Source: CAVRZY01 sp963725415
Lineage (GTDB): Bacteria > Acidobacteriota > Terriglobia > Bryobacterales > Bryobacteraceae
Length of the DNA stretch: 64,000 nucleotides
Assembly: GCA_963725415.1 (NCBI GenBank)
Contig: CAVRZY010000178.1
Span: 1 to 64,000, forward strand
Reading direction: 5' to 3'
The translations under genes were made by a program, and so were the position numbers. Shown here piece by piece: positions 59,177 to 64,000 of this stretch; positions within the stretch are counted from its first letter, which is position 1, and the number at the start of each line of letters is the position of its first letter. The notes beneath the pieces were generated by a model. That model was not told the origin of the DNA. It ran no database searches and saw nothing but the letters and a program-made list of their open reading frames with translations.

Positions 59177-61783
59177 ATGTTCGTTCATTCGCGCCGCGGC
59201 TTCCTGCAAGCCTCTGTTGTCTCGCCGGTGTTGGCCGCGGGAACGTCGGAAGCCGCCGCGCTACTGGCGCCGTGGATCCCAAAGACGGTGGCGAAGTGGA
59301 AGGCCCGGTGGATCTGGGACGACTACAACCGCGAAACCACCAACATCTTCGTCTGCCTGCGCAAGCGGATTGTGCTGGACTCCGCGGTTCGCTCGGCCGA
59401 GCTCTGGTGCACGGCTAACAGCTTCTACCGCCTGTACATCAACGGCCAGCAGGCAGGGATAGGTCCTGAGCCCAACGAGCCACCCTTCAAGTATTACGAC
59501 TACTACCAACCCGCCGCCCTGTTCCGCGTAGGCGAGAACTCGATTGCCGCGCTGTGCTACAACCTGGGCATCGGAACGCACTTTTACGGCGCCGGGCCGG
59601 GCGGCTTCCTGCTGCAGGGCCTGCTCGAGCTGGACAACGGGCGCCGGATCGAGATCCTCACCGACGGTTCCTGGCAGGCCGCTGTCCCGCGCTGGTACTC
59701 GCGCTATGCGCCCCAGATGTTATGGGCCAGCGGGTTTCAAGAAACCTTCGACCTGCGGAAGGAGGCTGTGGACTGGGCCACGAACTTCGGCGCAACCGGG
59801 AACATCCGCTGGGGCTGGGCCGCCGAGTACGGCGCTCCGCCAGACCCTCCTTACGTGCACCTGCTGCCGCGCGAAGTCCCTTACCAGCGCCAGAGGGTGA
59901 TCGCCCCCGTGCGCGCGACCTACGCGAAGCGCGGGGAACTGCCGCCGGACTGGGTTGTCCGGCAGGCCGAAAGCATGGCCAACCCCAACCCAAACGTGAT
60001 GACTCGCATGCATCTGGCAGAAGAGATGGACCTCCCTGCCGGCGCCATAACGGGTCCCGGCAACTTGCTGGCGGACAACCCCGCGGTGACCTCGATCATG
60101 CCTCAGTCTGCGGGTAAATCCACGCGCCTTCTGGTGGACTTCGGCGAGGAGGTCGTGGGATATCTGCAAATTGACATCACGGAGATGAACGGCGGCGTGC
60201 TCGACCTGGGTTATAGCGAGTTCCTCAAGAAGGGCGACAAGATCGATCTGCTTCGCGGTGTGCTCCAGGCCGACCGCATCATTCTGGCAAAGGGCGCGCG
60301 CCAGTGGGAGAGTTACGACCGGCGGGCCTTTCGTTATCTTCTGCTGGAAGCCCAGGGCTTGAAGGGGCCGCTCGACATCCGCCAGCTTAGGGTCCTGCGG
60401 ACCGCCTACCCGGTCGAGTACGCCGGCCGCTTCGAATGCGCCGACGCGGTGCTGAACCGCATCTGGGAGACCTGCCGCCGCTCGACCGAGCTCAACATGC
60501 ACGATCACTACGAGGACGGGCCGATTCGCGAGCGCGGCCAGTACGCCGGCGATATCCGCACCACGGCGCTGTGGAACTACTACCTGTTCGGCGATCGGCT
60601 GCTGATCGCCAAAGCCCTCCGCCACTTCGCCCGCATCCAGAACAGCTCCGGCTGGTTCAAGACCCTCAGTCCCAGCGGCACTCGCCACAACATCGTCGAG
60701 ATGATGATGCAGTGGGTCATCACGCTCTGGGAATACTACTGGTACACCGGCGACGCCGGGCTGGCGCGCGAGCTGGCGCCCCATGCCTATCGCGCCCTGC
60801 AATGGTTCGAGCAGTACCTGGAGCCGGATGGTCTGATCGGCAAAGCCGACTCGCGGGATTGGTGGGTCTTCCTGGACTGGGGCACCTTCGATTTCCGGGA
60901 CGAGATCGCCGGCTTGAACCTCTGGTATTTCTATGCGCTGGAGACGGCCGTCAGGCTGGCTCAATTGCGCGGTGATGCCTCCGAAGCGGAGGATTTCGCG
61001 GGTTTGGCGCGCCGGGTGGCCGCGGGCATCGAGCGCAGATTCTGGAACCCAAAGGAAGGCGCCTACGTGGACTGCTGGACGCCGGCAGGTCCGTCTTCCC
61101 GGATCACGCGGCAGACCAACTATCTGGCCATGCTGAGCCGCGCCGCGCCCCGCGAGCGCTGGAGCGCAATGGTGAATCGCGTCACCCGGCCGGACATCGA
61201 GCGCATCCAAACTCCCTACTTCAAGTACTTCGAACTCGAGTGCTGGCTCCTGGCCGGCCGCCCCATCCAAGCTGTACTGGACGAGATTCGTGCCTGGTGG
61301 GGAGAGCAGATCCGCCGCGGCGCCACCACCTTCTGGGAGGTGTTTGACGACACCAGCCCGCCCGACAGCGTCCCCGAGGGCACCTGTTGTCATTCCTGGA
61401 CCGCTGGGCCAGTGGTGTTGCTGGGCCAGGAGATCCTGGGCGTGAAGCCCGCCGAACCGGGTTTCCGGAAAGTCCTCATCCGGCCGAGGTGGGCGGATTT
61501 GGAGTCGGTCCGCGGCGCGGTGCCCACGCCAAACGGTCCCATAGAGGTTGGCTGGGACGGCGGGCCGCGTCCGAGACGGTTCTCCTTCACCATCCCGCCC
61601 TGCGAGGCGAGGGTCGGCGTGCCCGTGGATACTGGGGTCCGGTCCGTCCGGCTGGATGGCCACCAGCTTTCAGGCACCCCGGAGGCAGATGGTTACCTGT
61701 ATTTCACAGTCCAACAAGGCGGTGAACATGTGGTCGAAATTGGCGCTAGCAGCGCTGACGGCTTGCCCCCTCCTGGGCGCTGA
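59177..61783 (+). CDS. Tat-exported alpha-L-rhamnosidase (GH78)
   Basis: Removes terminal alpha-L-rhamnose from plant or bacterial glycans outside the cytoplasm. The 868-residue protein starts with a Tat signal (HSRRGFLQASVVSPVLA). It has two N-terminal beta-sandwich domains (LWCTANSFYRLYINGQQAG near residue 75) and a linker. The (alpha/alpha)6 barrel begins near residue 430. The catalytic-acid stretch is HYEDGPIRERGQYAGDI, the GH78 DxxxRER..w.GD motif. WWVFLDWGTF and FWEVFDDTSPP line the active site. The C-terminal beta domain ends at 868. Its last 56 bases overlap the next gene. Confidence 0.92.
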   Translation: MFVHSRRGFLQASVVSPVLAAGTSEAAALLAPWIPKTVAKWKARWIWDDYNRETTNIFVCLRKRIVLDSAVRSAELWCTANSFYRLYINGQQAGIGPEPNEPPFKYYDYYQPAALFRVGENSIAALCYNLGIGTHFYGAGPGGFLLQGLLELDNGRRIEILTDGSWQAAVPRWYSRYAPQMLWASGFQETFDLRKEAVDWATNFGATGNIRWGWAAEYGAPPDPPYVHLLPREVPYQRQRVIAPVRATYAKRGELPPDWVVRQAESMANPNPNVMTRMHLAEEMDLPAGAITGPGNLLADNPAVTSIMPQSAGKSTRLLVDFGEEVVGYLQIDITEMNGGVLDLGYSEFLKKGDKIDLLRGVLQADRIILAKGARQWESYDRRAFRYLLLEAQGLKGPLDIRQLRVLRTAYPVEYAGRFECADAVLNRIWETCRRSTELNMHDHYEDGPIRERGQYAGDIRTTALWNYYLFGDRLLIAKALRHFARIQNSSGWFKTLSPSGTRHNIVEMMMQWVITLWEYYWYTGDAGLARELAPHAYRALQWFEQYLEPDGLIGKADSRDWWVFLDWGTFDFRDEIAGLNLWYFYALETAVRLAQLRGDASEAEDFAGLARRVAAGIERRFWNPKEGAYVDCWTPAGPSSRITRQTNYLAMLSRAAPRERWSAMVNRVTRPDIERIQTPYFKYFELECWLLAGRPIQAVLDEIRAWWGEQIRRGATTFWEVFDDTSPPDSVPEGTCCHSWTAGPVVLLGQEILGVKPAEPGFRKVLIRPRWADLESVRGAVPTPNGPIEVGWDGGPRPRRFSFTIPPCEARVGVPVDTGVRSVRLDGHQLSGTPEADGYLYFTVQQGGEHVVEIGASSADGLPPPGR

Positions 61784-63860
61784 GGACTGGAAGAGCAGCG
61801 TCCCCATCATCTACAACATCGATTACGGCGCCGGTCACGTCGGCAGTCCCGAGTACCTGAAGAAGATCGCCGACGCTCCCCCGCAGCTCATGCACGTCGG
61901 CGAGGATGTTCCCATCAGCAGTGTCTACGGCACCAAGGACGGCTATTCCGGCAACAAACCGAGACTGCTTTCCGCCGCCGAGGTTCGCGCCAAGATCAAA
62001 GAGCTCGAAGAGTACGTGGCCGGTCTCCACCGCGCCGGCGTGGATTGGGTCATTCCCTACATCAACAACAAGGCGGTCATCGGCGATCACGTCAAGCGGA
62101 GCGGGTTCTTCGAATTCTTCGATCGCTGGGACCGGTTCGCGGAGTTCGGCTTTGGCCCGCGCCCCTCCGAAGACATGGCGCAGGCCCAGATGCGCTATCC
62201 CTTCCGCCGCATGGATTACGCCAAGAAGGAGCATCCGTTCTATCCGAACCGCTTGTACCAGATGTGTGGGAACAACCCGAACTGGCGCCGGTATCTGCTG
62301 GCCGTGACCGCCAACATCGCCCGCTGCGGCTACGACGGTGTCTTTGTCGATGAGATGGATCTACGAGATTACTGTGCGCACGACGAGACCAAGTTCCGCG
62401 CCTACCTGGCCCAGAAATACACCGAGGTGGAGCGCCGCCGCCGCTTCGGTCGCGCTGATCTGGAATCGCTGGCCCTGGGCTACCCCGGAGACGGCGCCCT
62501 GTGGTACGACACGCAGGCTTTCTGGTCCTACAGCAATGCCGATCTGCTGCGAGCCGTCCGCGATGAAGGCCGAAAAACCAATCCCAATTTCTTCGTGATC
62601 CCCAACTACGGCCCCTTCGCGCACTTTGATGGTGTCAGCAAGCGCGCCCCTTCAGGCAAGGATCCCGCGCCCTGGGCGCCGGTCAGCCGCTTGATCATGT
62701 TCGAGGAGATGCAGCGCCCCGGCCAGTTGGCAGAGAACATTTTCCTGGACTACATCCTTCAGTACAAGCTGGCCTTTGCGTACGGCTTTCGCGCCGGCCT
62801 GCTGTCCTATATGGCGCGGGAGCCGGTGGGCATCGAGCTGTCGATGGCCGAAGCCGCCGCGGGCGGTGGCGGCGCGCTCATCCAGCCCTACTATGAGGCG
62901 CCGGAGTCCCGCCGCAAGTTCCGCCGCTTCTTCGCTGAGCATCGCGAGCTGTTCGAAGGCTACGAGAGCTGGGCCGACGTGGCTGTTCTGTTCGCCTACG
63001 ACCAGTTGTACTGGGGCAATGCCTCCCACGTGCAGGCCCTCTATCGCCTCTCCCAGTACCTCTCCGAGCAGCACATTCCATTTGACCTCATCGCTCCCGC
63101 TCAGGCCACCAGCGCGCGCCTGTCGCGCTATGCCGCCGTCATCACGCCTTACCTGAGGTATGTTCCTGACAGTCTGCTGGCCGAACTCGGAAGGTATGCG
63201 GCTGCCGGGGGTGTGTGGCTGGACATTGGCGGTTCCGGCCAATTCGATGACGCGGGCCACCTCCGCATGCGGATGGACCGCGAGCCTGCTGTGGAACGCC
63301 TGGGAAAGGGCCGCATCCTCCGCACCCGCGATTTGAACGAACTGCTCCCCTATCCCCGCTTCGCGCTGTACCTGATGAAAGAAGACGATGCCAACGAGCT
63401 CAAGGAGATCGTGACCTTCTTGCAGGCCGCCCAGGCCGGTGAGATCATCACCCCACCCGGCCCGCATGGTCCCGATCTGCGCGCTGTGTTGGAAGCCAAC
63501 ACCCGCCCTTCCCTTTCCATTCTGCCCGCGGCGAGCCTCGCAGGTCTGCGCTCGAACCTCTGGCGCAACAAGGACAGAATCGTGGCCCATTTCGTCAATT
63601 ACTATTGCCCGATTCCCACCCAAGTGGAGATGGGCAAGGGCCAGTTCAAGACCGAAGGTTCCCCGGAACAATTCGCTCCCAAGGTGCTGGAGAAGGTTGC
63701 CGTCCGGCTGCGCGTCCCGGCCGGCAAGGTCACTTCGGTGAGAGCCTTTGATCCGGATTCCGCTCAGCCCGTATCCTTGCCGTACACGCAGAAGGGCAAC
63801 TCAGTGGAGTTTATCCTCCCGGCTGTCCGGATCTACAAGCTTGTCGAGCTGACGCTGTGA
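61728..63860 (+). CDS. Secreted glycoside-hydrolase-like protein, TIM barrel plus GATase-like trimerisation domain
   Basis: A 710-residue exported protein from ATG 61728 with signal peptide KLALAALTACPLLGA. Residues 20-390 look like a TIM-barrel hydrolase (GHL6 or GH-like: PIIYNIDYGAGHVG, WVIPYINNKAVIGDH, GYDGVFVDEMDLRDY with candidate acids). Residues about 420-560 resemble the beta-galactosidase trimerisation/GATase-like domain (ADVAVLFAYDQLYWGNASHV, PFDLIAPAQ, GGVWLDIGGSGQ). A C-terminal beta domain closes the protein. Substrate cannot be read, but coupling by a 56-base overlap with the rhamnosidase suggests the same glycan. The start was chosen for the signal peptide; the frame is open further upstream inside the rhamnosidase. 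Confidence 0.75.
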   Translation: MWSKLALAALTACPLLGAEDWKSSVPIIYNIDYGAGHVGSPEYLKKIADAPPQLMHVGEDVPISSVYGTKDGYSGNKPRLLSAAEVRAKIKELEEYVAGLHRAGVDWVIPYINNKAVIGDHVKRSGFFEFFDRWDRFAEFGFGPRPSEDMAQAQMRYPFRRMDYAKKEHPFYPNRLYQMCGNNPNWRRYLLAVTANIARCGYDGVFVDEMDLRDYCAHDETKFRAYLAQKYTEVERRRRFGRADLESLALGYPGDGALWYDTQAFWSYSNADLLRAVRDEGRKTNPNFFVIPNYGPFAHFDGVSKRAPSGKDPAPWAPVSRLIMFEEMQRPGQLAENIFLDYILQYKLAFAYGFRAGLLSYMAREPVGIELSMAEAAAGGGGALIQPYYEAPESRRKFRRFFAEHRELFEGYESWADVAVLFAYDQLYWGNASHVQALYRLSQYLSEQHIPFDLIAPAQATSARLSRYAAVITPYLRYVPDSLLAELGRYAAAGGVWLDIGGSGQFDDAGHLRMRMDREPAVERLGKGRILRTRDLNELLPYPRFALYLMKEDDANELKEIVTFLQAAQAGEIITPPGPHGPDLRAVLEANTRPSLSILPAASLAGLRSNLWRNKDRIVAHFVNYYCPIPTQVEMGKGQFKTEGSPEQFAPKVLEKVAVRLRVPAGKVTSVRAFDPDSAQPVSLPYTQKGNSVEFILPAVRIYKLVELTL

Positions 63861-63861
63861 T

Positions 63862-63879
63862 GACAGGCCATGGGCCGTC
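63862..63879 (+). repeat. REP-like palindrome (gacaggcc atg ggccgtc)
   Basis: gacaggcc, three-base loop atg, ggccgtc, differing from the 4591 palindrome by the loop and one arm base. It lies between the convergent GH-like gene and the partial gene at the window edge. Confidence 0.5.
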
Positions 63880-63882
63880 CCA

Positions 63883-64000
63883 CTAAACTGGTGCGACCAG
63901 GCGCTTGCCGCGGCAGATGGTCAGGCGGCTCACAACCCTCTTCTGGGCGGTGACGGCGTTTCTCTGGGAGTCCACCAGTTGAAATTGCCCTTCCTCGATG
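63883..64000 (-). CDS. C-terminal end of a gene running off the window; amidohydrolase-like tail
   Basis: The last 38 codons of a minus-strand gene ending TAG at 63883-63885. The visible peptide (FQLVDSQRNAVTAQKRVV, LTICRGKRLVAPV) has the pattern of the closing strand of dihydroorotase/deacetylase-type amidohydrolases, where FxxVD..G..T..RL..ELTIRDG is common. Too short to be sure. Confidence 0.4.
   Translation of the reverse strand, partial: IEEGQFQLVDSQRNAVTAQKRVVSRLTICRGKRLVAPV

Noticed and set aside
57798..59282. 494-codon minus-strand frame opposite the exported oxidoreductase
   Set aside because: Antisense shadow of a Gfo/Idh/MocA gene; no ribosome site or recognisable motif.
59720..61663. 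Long open frame of 647 codons on the minus strand opposite the GH78 gene
   Set aside because: It mirrors a firmly assigned rhamnosidase in a GC-rich codon pattern; its translation shows no domain and is rich in Ala, Gln, Pro and His as antisense frames are.
63861..64000. tRNA or other structured RNA at the window's right edge
   Set aside because: Only the REP-like palindrome folds; no cloverleaf or T-loop sequence is present.

Overview
The window looks like a chromosomal piece of an acidobacterium of the Bryobacterales/Solibacter kind. It is GC-rich and carries a roughly 1,090-residue Oar-like TonB receptor with a carboxypeptidase-regulatory N-terminus. It also has Ser/Thr kinases fused to TolB-type propellers or to PDZ/7TM/GAF modules, several Tat-exported Gfo/Idh/MocA oxidoreductases, a NIPSNAP protein, a GH78 rhamnosidase and a UroD-like protein. 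This placement is inferred from gene content; no rRNA or tRNA gene was found.

Layout. 0.07-4.6 kb: a tightly overlapping run of a glycosyltransferase, two SAM methyltransferases and an M28 peptidase, convergent with a secreted metallophosphoesterase. 4.6-5.1 kb: the wreck of a REP-associated tyrosine transposase between inverted REP copies. 5.2-7.7 kb: a small membrane/coiled-coil protein, nadA and moaA. 7.9-15.5 kb: a compact osmoadaptation locus with glucosyl-3-phosphoglycerate synthase, a second sugar-nucleotide glycosyltransferase, a conserved-TM-helix membrane protein, a LuxR-type two-component pair (kinase frameshifted), the HAD-IIB phosphatase and a CPA2 antiporter. 15.6-18.9 kb: the TonB receptor. 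19-21.9 kb: a hairpin element with a flanking direct repeat, a small unknown gene, and a membrane-anchored amidase overlapping an actin-like ATPase gene. 21.9-27.1 kb: a propeller-phosphoesterase, NIPSNAP and a hybrid histidine kinase. 27.3-35.8 kb: two Ser/Thr kinases, a secreted atypical-kinase-like protein and an Omp85-like barrel. 36-38.6 kb: rseP and dxr. 38.9-45.8 kb: an HIBADH-type reductase, an oxidoreductase/isomerase pair and an ABC-2 exporter. 45.8-48.9 kb: a CigR-like protein, a RelE/Phd-like module followed by an attC-like sequence, a cyanophycinase-like peptidase and a HigBA-like pair. 49-54.4 kb: an oxidoreductase, a P1 peptidase, and mlaE-mlaF-mlaD lipid-transport genes with a YdjC deacetylase. 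54.4-64 kb: UroD-like, nitrilase-like, alkaline phosphatase, and a secreted sugar-degrading set (oxidoreductase, GH78, GH-like).

Two window-wide patterns matter. First, at least six conserved genes carry one- or two-base frame errors (histidine kinase, dxr, HIBADH, ABC ATPase, P1 peptidase, YdjC), which points to residual sequencing or assembly indels rather than real gene death. Second, hairpins built on a GACAG...CTGTC core recur in intergenic spaces at about 4.6, 5.1, 19.0, 27.2, 42.5 and 63.9 kb, and look like a dispersed REP/MITE-like family.

The strongest candidates for under-described biology are the osmolyte locus with its own two-component system, the amidase/actin-like pair, the secreted kinase-like/Omp85-like pair, and the toxin-antitoxin module ending in an attC-like site.
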